DNA from: Sphingomonas suaedae
GTDB lineage: Bacteria > Pseudomonadota > Alphaproteobacteria > Sphingomonadales > Sphingomonadaceae
Assembly: GCF_007833215.1 (NCBI RefSeq)
Contig: NZ_CP042239.1
Location: 2,294,001-2,358,000, forward strand
Length of the DNA stretch: 64,000 nt
Direction of reading: 5' to 3'
The notes under the pieces were generated by a model that was not told where the DNA came from, searched no databases, and worked only from the letters and a program-made list of their open reading frames with translations. Shown in pieces: positions 16,707 to 24,238 of this stretch. Numbering within the stretch: the stretch's first letter is position 1; every line of letters starts with the position of its first letter. The position numbers and the translations under genes are program-made.

Positions 16707-17378
16707 TCAGGGAACTGAACCCCGCCCCATCCGCGCCTTGAGCCGCGCGACCCGCGCGTAGGAGGCGTCCTCGCGCCCGAACAGATCGAATTTGGGTTTC
16801 CGGCCGGCTGCCTCATCGGCTTCCAACCGCCGTTCGAGCTTGCGGATGCCCCAACTCCCCTTCTCGCAGCAGATGCACCCGCACGGCGCCTTGCCGTTGG
16901 CGCCGGGCATGTAGCGCCAGCCGGTAACCTGCGGCAGCATCTTGAAGCGCAGGATTTCCGAGGGGCGAATCGCACGGGGGATCATCACCTGATAGCCTTC
17001 GGGCGAGGATGGCAGCCGTCCCCCGCGCTGCACCGCCTTCGACGCCTTGTCGGCGACGCGCGCCGTCGCCGGGTCGCGCCGCTCCGCCTCCAGCATCAGT
17101 GCCACGGCCTGTGCGGCGGTCATATCGCGCCCCGTCCCGCCATAATGGGAAACCGTCACCATCTCATCATCCGGGATGCGGAAATAGACCCCGGCGATCG
17201 TCCCGCCATTGCCCCGGCGCAGTTCGCGCAGCCATTGGTGCGCGATGTTGAACTCGCGCGTCACGGGCATCGCATAGACATTGCGGCGCGCCCACCCGTC
17301 CTTCTTGACGAGCGCGATACCCCCGCGGCGAATGCCCGGCAGGTTGCGGTGACTGGTCAGGTGAACGAAGGTGGCCAT
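16707..17378 (-). CDS. Unknown protein, possible ADP-ribosyltransferase-like fold
   Basis: A 223-residue cytosolic protein with no recognised name. The N-terminus FVHLTSHRNLPGIRRGGIAL looks like the 'H-x-T...L..I...G' start of KptA/DarT-like ADP-ribosyl transfer folds, followed by NVYAMPVTREFNIAHQWLRE and GVYFRIPDDEMVTVSHYG. Near the C-terminus (about 165-180) a CGCICC cluster with four cysteines could bind zinc. Similar proteins exist in actinobacteria and proteobacteria as far as I recall, without known role. The gene follows the DUF1989 gene by 51 bases on the same strand and may be cotranscribed with it. The fold suggestion is inference from motif shape only. Confidence 0.65.
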   Translation of the reverse strand: MATFVHLTSHRNLPGIRRGGIALVKKDGWARRNVYAMPVTREFNIAHQWLRELRRGNGGTIAGVYFRIPDDEMVTVSHYGGTGRDMTAAQAVALMLEAERRDPATARVADKASKAVQRGGRLPSSPEGYQVMIPRAIRPSEILRFKMLPQVTGWRYMPGANGKAPCGCICCEKGSWGIRKLERRLEADEAAGRKPKFDLFGREDASYARVARLKARMGRGSVP

Positions 17379-17429
17379 GCGCGTTGGTAACGGGGCCGCG
17401 CGACGACCGCCAGCCTGCGTCCGAAAGCG

Positions 17430-18011
17430 TCAGTCGATCTGATAGTCGATCGGCTTGAACGACCCGTTGTTCGATTGCAGCGCCGAACAGGCGGTGAGGC
17501 CGATCACCAGATCCGCCTCCGCCCGGAACACCACCCGGTCGCCCGCCTTGCTCAGCGGTGGATCGACGCGCAATTCGCCTGTCGTTCCATCGACCGGCAC
17601 GTTCATGAAACAGTTGAACGCCACCGGGATCATGTCCTCGGTCACCCCATAGGGCGCTAGCGCGATCGCGAGATTGCCGAAGCATCCGCGATGCGGGTCG
17701 GTATCGCCATAGATGATCCGGAACGTGTCCTTCGAACAGGGCGTCAGCAGGAAGTCATGCCGCCCGACATCGTCGGCGATAATCTCCAGCAGCACGTTGC
17801 TGCGGTTCGAATAGAGCTTGTCGCCCGTGGTCAGATAGATGCGACTGGCATAATCGAGCGTGCGCCCCGACGAGATCACCTCATGCACATCGGCGCGCTT
17901 GAACGCGAGCAGGTCCGCGACCTGTTCCCCGCTGGGGTCGATCACGGTGAGCGTCTGGCCCTTGTCGAGCGTGAACGCGGTCCCGGTGCGCGGCGCGATC
18001 CTATGCCGCAT
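17430..18011 (-). CDS. DUF1989 (urea carboxylase-associated) family protein
   Basis: A 193-residue protein of the DUF1989 family. Signature segments are IDPSGEQVADLLAF, EVISSGRTLDYASRIYLTTGDKLYSN, and DFLLTPCSKDTFRIIYGDTDPHRGCFGNL, with conserved Cys and His residues for a metal site, then VAFNCFMNVPVDGTTGELRVDPP. Paired DUF1989 proteins elsewhere act as carboxyguanidine deiminase subunits (CgdA/B, formerly 'urea carboxylase-associated'). Here only one DUF1989 gene is present and no carboxylase. It overlaps the upstream GntA-like gene by 11 bases, indicating coupled expression. The start at 18011 is chosen by homology and overlap. Confidence 0.88.
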   Translation of the reverse strand: MRHRIAPRTGTAFTLDKGQTLTVIDPSGEQVADLLAFKRADVHEVISSGRTLDYASRIYLTTGDKLYSNRSNVLLEIIADDVGRHDFLLTPCSKDTFRIIYGDTDPHRGCFGNLAIALAPYGVTEDMIPVAFNCFMNVPVDGTTGELRVDPPLSKAGDRVVFRAEADLVIGLTACSALQSNNGSFKPIDYQID

Positions 18012-18696
18012 CGGACACGCCCCGACGGCCGCTGAACGGACAGACCCAATCGGAGTCCACCGCACGCCCGCTATATTGCCGCGCCTCCGATACCGTGCCG
18101 TGGACTGCCAGCATCGGATTCGCTTCACCCGCAAGCGCGACGTCGCGCTCGATGATCGAATCGCGCAATTTCTCGTAGCGCCCCTGCGCACGCAGCTGCT
18201 CGAACTGATCGTGCAGGTTGAACACCAACGCAGGCCGCTCGAACCGTCGCGCCGGACGGCTGGCGCGCGGGTGCAGGCCGACCACGAAGAATCCCTCGCC
18301 ACCAAAGCTCAGCGAGAAATGCGGATCGTCGGGCGCGATGCTGACCCGCGGATCGGGCGCCTGCCCCAGCCATTCGTCCTTGTCGGTCAGTGACTGGAGT
18401 CGCGCCCACAGATTCGCCTCGAACCCGGCCTCGTCCAGCCCGGCATCCTCCTCGAACAGGACGACGAATGATTGAAACAATGTCGGCTCCGCGCGATAGG
18501 ATTGCGCAAGGTCGAGCAGCCCGGGCAGGATCCGCAGATCGTCCCAGGCCGAACGGATGTCGCGCCCGACCACGAACCGCATCTGCTGTTTCGCCAGCGC
18601 CGATTTGGCGCCGACACAGGGAAATTCGGGATCGCGGACGAACGACTGGAAACGCTGGGCGAGCGGGTGTTCCGCTTCATTGATCGGTTTTATCAT
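18001..18696 (-). CDS. YqcI/YcgG family, GntA-like heme-dependent guanidine N-hydroxylase
   Basis: A 231-residue protein of the YqcI/YcgG family. Family features include FQSFVRDPEFPCVGAKSAL near the N-terminus, a central FVVLFE, DPHFSLSFGGEGFFVVGLHP and RPALVFNLHDQFEQLRAQG. One member, GntA of guanitoxin biosynthesis, is a heme-dependent oxygenase that hydroxylates a guanidine nitrogen. The stop of this gene overlaps the DUF1989 start by 11 bases; because DUF1989 relatives act on carboxyguanidine, a role in oxidising or clearing a guanidine compound is plausible but is inference. The cysteine and histidine residues that could bind heme are visible, but I cannot assign the axial ligand. Confidence 0.85.
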   Translation of the reverse strand: MIKPINEAEHPLAQRFQSFVRDPEFPCVGAKSALAKQQMRFVVGRDIRSAWDDLRILPGLLDLAQSYRAEPTLFQSFVVLFEEDAGLDEAGFEANLWARLQSLTDKDEWLGQAPDPRVSIAPDDPHFSLSFGGEGFFVVGLHPRASRPARRFERPALVFNLHDQFEQLRAQGRYEKLRDSIIERDVALAGEANPMLAVHGTVSEARQYSGRAVDSDWVCPFSGRRGVSDAA

Positions 18697-18736
18697 GGCG
18701 CACGCACAACGCGCGCATCGCCAAAGGGTTCAGCGC

Positions 18737-19405
18737 CTAAAAAACCGCCGCTACCAGTTGCGCAAACGCGTCGGCCCGGTGGCTCATCGCATGTTTCGCT
18801 TCCGGAGCCATTTCGCCAAAGCTGCGGCCATGGCCTTCGGGCACGAACATCGGGTCATAGCCAAAGCCCTTGTCCCCGCGCGGTGGCCAGATCAGCGTGC
18901 CGTCGACCCGACCCTCGAACCATTCGACATGGCCGTCGGGCCAGGCAAGCGCCAGCGCGCAGACAAAATGCGCCGCGCGCGACGTGCCTTCGGGCAGTGC
19001 GTCGAGCTTCGCGTTGACGCGACGCATGGCCCGGTCGAAATCGCGACCCTCGCCTGCTTCCGGCTCGATCCCCTCAATCCCCGGATCGGGCAAGCCCCAG
19101 CGCGCCGAGAAGATGCCCGGCGCATTGCCCAGCGCCTCGACGCACAGCCCGCTGTCATCGGCCAGCGCGGGCAGCCCGGACAGATCGGCCGCCTGCATCG
19201 CCTTCAGCTCGGCATTGGCGACGAAGGTCGTCCCCGTCTCCTCGGGCTCGGGCAGATCGAGCGACGCCGCGCTCACCGGCTCGATGCCATAGGGCGCGAG
19301 CAGCGCTCGGATCTCGCGCACCTTGCCCTCATTATGGCTGGCGATCACCAGCCTGCCGGGCGCGAGCTTGCGGATCGCCTGCGGTTCTTTGGACTCTTCG
19401 TTCAG
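18737..19405 (-). CDS. rdgB: XTP/dITP pyrophosphatase RdgB, probable CTG start
   Basis: Hydrolyses non-canonical purine NTPs (ITP, dITP, XTP) to monophosphates, keeping them out of DNA and RNA. Family motifs are [28 protein letters not shown], the [21 protein letters not shown] block and [12 protein letters not shown]. No ATG lies upstream in frame. A GTG at 19348 would cut into the first beta strand. A CTG at 19403-19405 is preceded by GGAGG with 5 bases spacing and overlaps the upstream TGA as CTGA, so I place the start there (222 residues). The true start could also be the GTG. Gene order rph - two membrane proteins - rdgB on one strand. Confidence 0.85.
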   Translation of the reverse strand: MNEESKEPQAIRKLAPGRLVIASHNEGKVREIRALLAPYGIEPVSAASLDLPEPEETGTTFVANAELKAMQAADLSGLPALADDSGLCVEALGNAPGIFSARWGLPDPGIEGIEPEAGEGRDFDRAMRRVNAKLDALPEGTSRAAHFVCALALAWPDGHVEWFEGRVDGTLIWPPRGDKGFGYDPMFVPEGHGRSFGEMAPEAKHAMSHRADAFAQLVAAVF

Positions 19406-19845
19406 CGTAGCCTCCGACTCAGATCGCGCAATTGGCGCAGGATAGCATCGACGATCTTCGTCCGCCGACGTTGTTCATAGGCTTGTGCACAGGCGAGGAC
19501 AGCTGCCGCTGCAGGCAGCGCCGCCAGAACGACCGCTGCAGCGGGAAAGAAAATCGCACCCGCAAAGCCAAACAGCGCAACGCCCAGATTGATCAGGCCC
19601 ACCCCGGCATCAGCCTCTTGCTGGGCCTGAAGCTCCTGGCAATAAAAAACCAGATCCTCCGCAATCCTGCGCGCTTCATGCGGGCGCAATTCCCCCACAT
19701 CAGGCACGATCGACAGATGGTCGAGCACATCCTTTTGATACCGCATCAGCGCGCTACGCTCGCGCTCGGGGTAGGAGGGAAATTCAGCGAGCCACTGGCG
19801 CCACGCAACCGAGCGCACTCGGGCGGGAAGCGGCGACGATGTCAC
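19402..19845 (-). CDS. Small membrane protein B between rph and rdgB
   Basis: A 147-residue unknown protein. The GTG start overlaps the TGA of the preceding gene (GTGA) and its own TGA overlaps the proposed rdgB start. It has a soluble N-terminal part of about 75 residues ([19 protein letters not shown], then an acidic helix) and a long hydrophobic hairpin region near residues 85-125 ([35 protein letters not shown]), followed by a basic C-terminus [18 protein letters not shown]. This suggests two transmembrane helices with both ends in the cytosol. No family recognised. Gene B and gene A may form a membrane complex (inference from coupling). Confidence 0.7.
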   Translation of the reverse strand: MTSSPLPARVRSVAWRQWLAEFPSYPERERSALMRYQKDVLDHLSIVPDVGELRPHEARRIAEDLVFYCQELQAQQEADAGVGLINLGVALFGFAGAIFFPAAAVVLAALPAAAAVLACAQAYEQRRRTKIVDAILRQLRDLSRRLR

Positions 19846-20252
19846 GAATCCCGATGGTCGTCGGCAAAATCGGTCTGCAGGCGGAATTGCAGCAGACCGA
19901 TTTCCGTCCGCACAAATTGCTCGCGCGCGCGCCACCATTGGACGCCCGTCAGCAAGGTAGCGGCGCCGCCCAGCACGACCGACGACGCCCATATCATGTC
20001 GAAGCTCCAGCCATTCCATGCGAGCGGCACTTGAAAAAGCTGAAGAATCTGGATGCTGAACGCCGCAATCAAAATGCCGAACGCCAGCGCCGCGAGACGG
20101 ACAAAATATCGCACATAGGTCTCGCGACGCACCATCGCGCGAAGCTGCTCGGCAAGAACTTCCTTCTGAAGCTCCGCAAGCGATGCCGAATCCAGCCGAC
20201 TGGCCAGATCGAGCCTGCTTCCCAGCAGCAAGGATGGTCTGACGAAATTCAC
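19842..20252 (-). CDS. Small membrane protein A downstream of rph
   Basis: A 136-residue unknown protein placed on a GTG start at 20252, 31 bases after the rph stop; no ATG is available in frame. A soluble helical N-terminal part (SASLAELQKEVLAEQLRAMV) is followed by two hydrophobic segments (YFVRLAALAFGILIAAFSIQ and MIWASSVVLGGAATLLTGVQ) and a basic-amphipathic C-terminus, WWRAREQFVRTEIGLLQFRL. Base composition is lower in GC than the neighbours. It overlaps gene B by GTGA. Neither protein belongs to a family I know, and they split the usual rph-rdgB pair. Confidence 0.62.
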   Translation of the reverse strand: MNFVRPSLLLGSRLDLASRLDSASLAELQKEVLAEQLRAMVRRETYVRYFVRLAALAFGILIAAFSIQILQLFQVPLAWNGWSFDMIWASSVVLGGAATLLTGVQWWRAREQFVRTEIGLLQFRLQTDFADDHRDS

Positions 20253-20283
20253 CCCATACCCATAGGCGATCGCAGCATCGTCA

Positions 20284-21000
20284 TCAACGCCCGGCCGCCT
20301 TGAGCTGCGCCGCGAAGATGTCGTTGCACCCGATCCGCGCGAGGCGCAGCAGTCGCAGCAGCCCCTCCTCGTCGTAACAGGCGCCTTCCGCGGTCGCCTG
20401 CGCCTCGGCGATCTTGCCGTCCGCCAGCAGCACGAAGTTCGCGTCGGCATCGGCCGCGCTGTCCTCGTCATAATCCAGGTCGAGCACCGGAGTGCCCTGG
20501 TAGATCCCGCACGACACCGCCGCGACCTGCTGGACGATCGGGTCGGCGGTCAGCTTGCCCTCGGCGATCAGCTTGTCGACCGCGAGGCGCAGCGCAACCC
20601 AGGCGCCGCTGATCGCCGCCGTCCGCGTGCCGCCATCGGCCTGGATCACGTCGCAATCGAGCGTGATCTGCCGCTCGCCGAGCAGCTTGAGGTCGGTGAC
20701 CGCCCGCAAGCTGCGCCCGATCAGCCGCTGGATCTCCTGCGTGCGGCCCGATTGCTTGCCTTTCGCCGCCTCGCGATTACCGCGGGTGTGCGTGGCGCGC
20801 GGCAGCATCCCATATTCGGCGGTCACCCAGCCCTCGCCCTTGCCGCGCAGCCAGGGCGGGAGCCGTTCCTCGACACTCGCGGTCACCAGCACCTTGGTAT
20901 TGCCGAAGCTCACCATCACCGATCCTTCGGCATGGATGGTGAAGTTCGGCTCGATGCTGATCGCACGCATCTGATCGGGGGCGCGGCCGCTGGGGCGCAT
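20284..21000 (-). CDS. rph: Ribonuclease PH
   Basis: Phosphorolytic 3'-5' exoribonuclease that trims tRNA 3' ends, working as a hexamer. The 238-residue protein has the family start [20 protein letters not shown], the RG-rich RNA-binding and phosphate region ([36 protein letters not shown]), the catalytic-strand [20 protein letters not shown] and the [18 protein letters not shown] segment. All are intact. The ATG at 21000 fits homology; the upstream in-frame extension lies in palindromic repeat A1. It is the first gene of the minus-strand group rph - A - B - rdgB. Confidence 0.95.
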   Translation of the reverse strand: MRPSGRAPDQMRAISIEPNFTIHAEGSVMVSFGNTKVLVTASVEERLPPWLRGKGEGWVTAEYGMLPRATHTRGNREAAKGKQSGRTQEIQRLIGRSLRAVTDLKLLGERQITLDCDVIQADGGTRTAAISGAWVALRLAVDKLIAEGKLTADPIVQQVAAVSCGIYQGTPVLDLDYDEDSAADADANFVLLADGKIAEAQATAEGACYDEEGLLRLLRLARIGCNDIFAAQLKAAGR

Positions 21001-21026
21001 AGAATATTCTCCTGGTGGTCGAAGTA

Positions 21027-21107
21027 CGGCACCGGCCCGCTCCCCCACCCGGCCACCCAACGCAAGTTAATCTATGGGTGGCCGGGTGGGGGAGCGGGCC
21101 GGTGCCG
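21027..21107. repeat. Family A palindrome, copy 1
   Basis: A perfect 33-base inverted repeat starting CGGCACCGGCCCGCTCCCCC, with right arm ending GGGCCGGTGCCG, and a 15-base loop. It lies between the divergent rph and DUF6438 genes. Outer flank CTGCAAACGCTCCTA at 21119-21133 resembles the outer arm CTGAAAACGACTCTA of copy 5. Other copies are at 37031, 43998, 46343 and 53696. Confidence 0.95.
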
Positions 21108-21187
21108 CTTCAGCAAAGCTGCAAACGCTCCTAGACGCGATGGAACGAACGCGCCAGTGTCGCGCTTCGATCCGTCGGAGAAACGAC

Positions 21188-21694
21188 ATGAAGCGGCTTG
21201 GTCTGATCGTGGTGCTGGGGCTGGCAATGGCGGGTTGCGCGCGCACGCCCGGGCCGGAGGCACCCCCTGCCGCACCCTTCGCGACGCAGATCAGCTACAG
21301 CACCGGGCCCTGCTTCGGCGCCTGCCCGGTCTACGCCTTCACGGTCCAGGCCAATGGCGATGGCAGTTTCGAGGGCAAGCGTTTCACCCAGACCGGCGGT
21401 ACCAAGAGGTTCAAGCTCAGCCGCGCAGACTATGACGCCTTCGCCGCCGCGCTCGCTCCCTATCGCCCCGCGCCCGGCACCAGCCGCCGCTATTCGCAGG
21501 GCGAAAAGGGCTGCGAACGCGCTGCCACCGATCTCCCCAGCGCCGAAGTCACCTGGGTCGGACCGGACGGAAAGAGCCAGCTCTATTATTATTTCGGCTG
21601 CGACATGGAAGCGAACCGGGCCATGGCCGACGCGATCGGCAACGCCCCCGACCTGATCCCCGCGCTCGCCCCGCTGATCGGCGAGCGGCCTTGA
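21188..21694 (+). CDS. DUF6438 lipoprotein
   Basis: A 168-residue lipoprotein with signal peptide MKRLGLIVVLGLAMAGCAR (Cys 17). The mature part starts with TQISYSTGPCFGACPVYAFT and GDGSFEGKRF, the signature of the DUF6438 family, in which a CxGxCPxY segment is followed by a small beta-rich domain. Further cysteines (KGCERA, YYFGCD) may form disulphides in the periplasm. The start at 21188 is chosen for the signal peptide; the in-frame reading from 21074 begins inside palindrome A1. Function unknown. Confidence 0.82.
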   Translation: MKRLGLIVVLGLAMAGCARTPGPEAPPAAPFATQISYSTGPCFGACPVYAFTVQANGDGSFEGKRFTQTGGTKRFKLSRADYDAFAAALAPYRPAPGTSRRYSQGEKGCERAATDLPSAEVTWVGPDGKSQLYYYFGCDMEANRAMADAIGNAPDLIPALAPLIGERP

Positions 21695-21747
21695 GAGAGG
21701 CTGGTAGTTCCGCCACCTTCAAAAGCCTTGAATTTGCGAGAGCCCCG

Positions 21748-22419
21748 ATGCAGCGAAAGGGTTGGATAGCCGTAGCGGTCATTCTGCTAACCGGCATCGG
21801 CGCCGCAGCAGGCACGCAGGTGGAGAAAAGTTGCTATATCTCTGCCGACGGCGTCGCCAGCTGGAGCCACCGCTTAGGCCGCCTCATTCGGTTCGACTTT
21901 GACGAATGCGACCCGTTCACCGGCAGCGCCAGCCAACGGAAAATCGGGACGTTGGAAATTGTCGCATCGTTCGAGGGGAGGGGATTAGGTCCAGACTCGC
22001 TCACCCTGACCATCAAACCCGACGGCTCTGCGATTTTGCGCCGTGGTCTGGACGATGCGCTTTTAAAATCCATGGTGCTGTCGCGCAGCGACTACGCCTG
22101 GTTTTACGATCGACTCGCTCCCCTCCGCGATTATGTGGATACAAACGTCGTCGATCGCCCGATGAGCCAGATTTTCCGGGACCCGACCCGTAAGCGAATT
22201 TGGTGTGACACGAGCAGTTCACTCCATCCCAACGGCGTCATCATCATTTGGGGCGCCCCCAGGCAGCCTTCCCGCGAAACGCCCCACTCCATTGTCTCGT
22301 CCTTTGACCTGGGCTGCCAAGGTCCCGCCGGTGACGCCTTGCGAAGCCGACTGGAACCCGTTGTCGACCGGCTGTTTCAGCTTGAAAATGCAGTCGACCG
22401 GCAATCGACGGACACTTGA
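21748..22419 (+). CDS. Unknown exported or membrane-anchored protein
   Basis: A 223-residue protein without recognised family. The N-terminus MQRKGWIAVAVILLTGIGAAAG is a signal peptide or single membrane anchor. The remainder is a mixed soluble domain with segments IRFDFDECDPFTGSAS, SLTLTIKPDGSAILRRGL, YAWFYDRLAPLRDY and IWCDTSSSLHPNGVIIIWG, and several cysteines. It lies 53 bases after the DUF6438 lipoprotein in the same direction. Base composition is somewhat poorer in GC than the neighbours, which fits recent acquisition. The alternative start at 21691 (TTG overlapping the upstream stop) would put 19 extra residues before the hydrophobic segment. Confidence 0.6.
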   Translation: MQRKGWIAVAVILLTGIGAAAGTQVEKSCYISADGVASWSHRLGRLIRFDFDECDPFTGSASQRKIGTLEIVASFEGRGLGPDSLTLTIKPDGSAILRRGLDDALLKSMVLSRSDYAWFYDRLAPLRDYVDTNVVDRPMSQIFRDPTRKRIWCDTSSSLHPNGVIIIWGAPRQPSRETPHSIVSSFDLGCQGPAGDALRSRLEPVVDRLFQLENAVDRQSTDT

Positions 22420-22449
22420 GAGCCTGCGCCGACACGCTACATCAATGAC

Positions 22450-23493
22450 GTGACCACCCCACCCATCCATGAACTGACCGACCGCGCCCGCGACATCTTC
22501 CGCGTCGTGGTGGAGTCGTATCTCGACGCCGGCCAGCCGGTCGGGTCGCGCACCATCTCACGCGCGCCCGGCCTCAACCTCTCCCCCGCCTCGATCCGCA
22601 ACGTCATGCAGGACCTTGAGGAATTCGGCCTGCTCGCCGCGCCGCATACCAGCGCCGGGCGGATTCCCACCGAACAGGGGCTGCGCCTGTTCGTCGACGG
22701 GATGATGCAGGCCAGCGAGCCCTCCGCCGAGGAGCGCGCCGCAATCGAATCGCGCATCGGCACCCGCGGCCCGGTCGAGGAGGCGCTTGCCAGCACCACC
22801 GCCGCGCTGTCGGGCCTCTCGGCCTGTGCCGGGCTCGTCCTCGTTCCCAAGGCGGAGCGGGTGGTCCGCCAGTTCGGCTTCGTGCCGCTGGGCGGCGATC
22901 GCGCGCTCGCGGTGCTGGTGGGCGAGGATGGGTCGGTCGAGAATCGCGTCGTCGATCTGCCCCCCGGCCTCGCCCCGGGCGCGCTCGAACAGGCGGCAAA
23001 TTATCTCACTGCCACGCTGGGCGGCCTGACCTTGGCGCAGGCCCGCGCGCGGATCGAGAGCCAGATCGCCAGTGAACGCGCCGCGCTCGACGATGCTGCG
23101 CGCGCGCTGGTCGATCGCGGGCTTGCGGTCTGGTCGCAGGATGGCGACGACCGCCCCGTCCTGATCGTGCGCGGCCAGGGGCGATTGCTCGAATCCGCGC
23201 TCGCCGACGATCTCGATCGCGTCACCCGCCTGCTCGACGAGCTTGAGGGCAAGGAAGAGATCGCGCGCCTGCTCGACAGCGCGCGGGAGGGGGAGGCGAC
23301 GCGCATCTTCATCGGCAGCGAGAACAAGCTCTTTGCGTTGTCCGGCTCGTCGGTGATCGCCAAGCCGGTACGCGCGATGGACGGCCGCGTCGTCGGCGTG
23401 GTGGGGGTTATCGGACCGACTCGGTTGAACTATGCCCGCGTCGTGCCCATGGTGGATTTTACGGCTTCAACCCTGGCCAGATTGCTGGCCTGA
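22450..23493 (+). CDS. hrcA: Heat-inducible transcription repressor HrcA
   Basis: Repressor of groESL/dnaK-type heat-shock operons through CIRCE operators; its activity depends on GroEL. The 347-residue protein has the winged-helix N-terminus (LTDRARDIFRVVVESYLDAG, VGSRTISRAPGLNLSPASIRNVMQDLEEFGLL, HTSAGRIPTEQGLRLFVD), the insert domain, and the C-terminal GAF-like part (RIFIGSENKLFALSGSSVI, GVVGVIGPTRLNYARVVPMVDF). A GTG start is used. It is followed 24 bases later by grpE, the usual pair. I see no CIRCE inverted repeat inside this window. Confidence 0.95.
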   Translation: MTTPPIHELTDRARDIFRVVVESYLDAGQPVGSRTISRAPGLNLSPASIRNVMQDLEEFGLLAAPHTSAGRIPTEQGLRLFVDGMMQASEPSAEERAAIESRIGTRGPVEEALASTTAALSGLSACAGLVLVPKAERVVRQFGFVPLGGDRALAVLVGEDGSVENRVVDLPPGLAPGALEQAANYLTATLGGLTLAQARARIESQIASERAALDDAARALVDRGLAVWSQDGDDRPVLIVRGQGRLLESALADDLDRVTRLLDELEGKEEIARLLDSAREGEATRIFIGSENKLFALSGSSVIAKPVRAMDGRVVGVVGVIGPTRLNYARVVPMVDFTASTLARLLA

Positions 23494-23517
23494 CTCATAA
23501 GAAAACACGCAGGAACC

Positions 23518-24075
23518 ATGACCGAACAGGACAAGACCGACACCGCCGACGCGACCGAAGACCTGCGCGCGGAAACCGCCCAGGGCGCGCCCGAGGTCGC
23601 CGAACATGATCGCGTCGCCGAACTGGAGGCCGAGCTCGCCGAGTCCAGATCGGCAACCCTCTACGCCCGCGCCGAGGCCCAAAACCTGCTCCGCCGCGCG
23701 CAGAAGGAGGCCGAGGACGCCCGCAACTATGCCGCCACCGGCTTTGCCCGCGACATCCTCTCGGTCGCCGACAACCTCGCCCGCGCGCTCGCCGCGATCC
23801 CCGAGGAACTGCGCGGCGACGAGAAGATGAAGGGCCTCATCACCGGCCTCGAGGCCACCGGCCGCGAGCTCGACAGCGTCTTCGCCCGTCACGGTATCTC
23901 GAAGATCAGCGCGCTCGGCGAAACGCTCGACCCCAATCGCCATCAGGCGATGATGGAAATGCCGAGCGAAGAGGCCGAGCCCGGCACGATCGTCCAGGAA
24001 ATCCAGTCCGGCTACATGATCCGCGACCGCCTGCTCCGCCCGGCGCTCGTCGGCGTGGCGAAAAAGCCGGACTAA
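23518..24075 (+). CDS. grpE: Nucleotide exchange factor GrpE
   Basis: Dimeric cochaperone that releases ADP from DnaK. The 185-residue protein has an acidic N-terminus, a long coiled coil (EHDRVAELEAELAESRSATL ... QNLLRRAQKEAEDARNYAA), and the C-terminal beta domain with VFARHGISKISALGETLDPN, HQAMMEMPSEEAEPGTIVQE and DRLLRPALVGVAK. All core family segments are present. It sits in the hrcA-grpE pair; a family B repeat follows directly behind the stop. Confidence 0.95.
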   Translation: MTEQDKTDTADATEDLRAETAQGAPEVAEHDRVAELEAELAESRSATLYARAEAQNLLRRAQKEAEDARNYAATGFARDILSVADNLARALAAIPEELRGDEKMKGLITGLEATGRELDSVFARHGISKISALGETLDPNRHQAMMEMPSEEAEPGTIVQEIQSGYMIRDRLLRPALVGVAKKPD

Positions 24076-24082
24076 ATCTCTC

Positions 24083-24191
24083 GCCCCTCCCCTTCAGGGG
24101 AGGGGATGGGGGTGGGGCGTCAAAGTCTCACCGAGACCGGCGCACCCAGAGGAAAGGCCCCACCCCAACCCCTCCCCTGAAGGGGAGGGGC
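24083..24191. repeat. Family B double-hairpin repeat, copy 2
   Basis: Same structure as 12551-12660: terminal hairpins CCCCTCCCCTT-cAGGGGAGGGG, a TGGGGGTGGGGC / GCCCCACCCCAA pair and a central GTCTC-ACC-GAGAC mini hairpin. It lies between grpE and glnD, both on the plus strand. Confidence 0.9.
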
Positions 24192-24238
24192 TATCGTCCT
24201 GCCTAGCGCCCGCCCCACATCTCCCCTATCTCCCCCTC

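Noticed and set aside
21074..21187. Readings that begin [10 protein letters not shown] in several places
   Set aside because: These begin inside the right arm of palindrome family A and only reflect its sequence; the same peptide appears in front of unrelated frames.
22420..22449. CIRCE operator upstream of hrcA
   Set aside because: No TTAGCACTC-N9-GAGTGCTAA like inverted repeat could be seen.
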